Assembly (NCBI RefSeq): GCF_001461825.1
Contig: NZ_LLZC01000008.1
Span: 51,678 to 115,677, forward strand
Reading direction: 5' to 3'
DNA: 64,000 bases
Source: Bacillus velezensis
GTDB taxonomy: Bacteria; Bacillota; Bacilli; Bacillales; Bacillaceae
Part shown: piece after piece, positions 63,731 through 64,000 of the stretch
Layout of the letters: every line of letters begins with the position of its first letter
Numbering within the stretch: the first letter of the stretch is position 1
Translations under genes and position numbers: made by a program
The notes under the pieces: model-generated
The model's database searches: none
Told to the model about the DNA's origin: nothing
Seen by the model: the letters and a program-made list of their open reading frames with translations, nothing else

Positions 63731-63745
63731 TGATCTTTGAAAACT
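63731..63745 (+). promoter_or_regulatory. boxA-like antitermination site of the rRNA leader
   Basis: TGATCTTTGAAAACT in the leader matches the boxA element that recruits Nus factors for rRNA antitermination. Confidence 0.7.
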
Positions 63746-63821
63746 AAACAAGACAAAACGTACCTGTTAATTCAAAGTTTTAAATAAATCGCACAGCGAT
63801 GTGCGTAGTCAGTCAAACTAC

Positions 63822-64000
<179 letters not shown>

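Overview
The window is a contiguous chromosomal segment of a Bacillus subtilis-group species, most likely Bacillus velezensis/amyloliquefaciens. Three observations support this. The gene order follows the B. subtilis yfkA-to-rrn interval (yfkAB, yfjT, pdaA, aco operon, mal operon, yfi, yfh and yga genes, perR, ygxA, then 16S rRNA). The protein at 32747-33019 is almost identical to barstar of B. amyloliquefaciens. The partial 16S rRNA at the right end is of Bacillus type.

Layout. 1-6964: yfkAB (radical SAM, cut by the window edge), yfjT, the muramic-delta-lactam enzyme gene pdaA, a frameshifted yfjR, an unrecognised membrane protein, the CorA-type transporter yfjQ, the DNA glycosylase yfjP and the RNA methyltransferase yfjO. 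6965-8495: an A+T-rich accessory pocket with a small membrane protein and gene remnants. 8496-16940: yfjN/dus1, yfjM and the acetoin catabolic operon acoABCL with acoR. A sigma-54 promoter and a nested palindrome that is probably the AcoR enhancer lie upstream of acoA. 17006-21141: sspH and the maltose operon malA-malR-malP with a cre site. 21279-26256: the heterodimeric ABC exporter yfiBC and the catechol-detoxifying catDE operon with two CatR-type operators. 26299-33019: a species-variable stretch with a candidate orphan transcript, a second heme O synthase gene, padR, a flavodoxin-fold quinone reductase coupled to yfiQ, a PEP-synthase/rifampicin-phosphotransferase-like enzyme and barstar.

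33043-52739: yfiT, the drug exporter yfiU with its MarR neighbour yfiV, mprF, yfhB, the Fur-box-preceded yfhC, spore genes yfhD/yfhE, yfhF, recX, yfhH, yfhI, the secreted glutamyl endopeptidase mpr with a lipoprotein gene (inserted relative to B. subtilis), sspK, yfhJ, yfhK, yfhLM, csbB-yfhO (lipoteichoic acid glycosylation) and yfhP. 52965-64000: mutY, yfhS, fabL, a short gamma-type sspE, ygaB, ygaC, ygaD, ygaE, gsaB, the bcp peroxiredoxin gene, perR with its own PerR box, ygzB, ygxA and the start of an rRNA operon.

The common theme is envelope, stress and sporulation functions. Several promoters can be assigned by sigma factor or regulator directly from sequence (sigma-54, SigW, SigX, SigG, CatR, CcpA, Fur, PerR). 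The window contains no tRNA gene, insertion sequence, prophage or CRISPR array that I could recognise. Gene symbols rest on remembered similarity to B. subtilis proteins and gene order; no database search was run.
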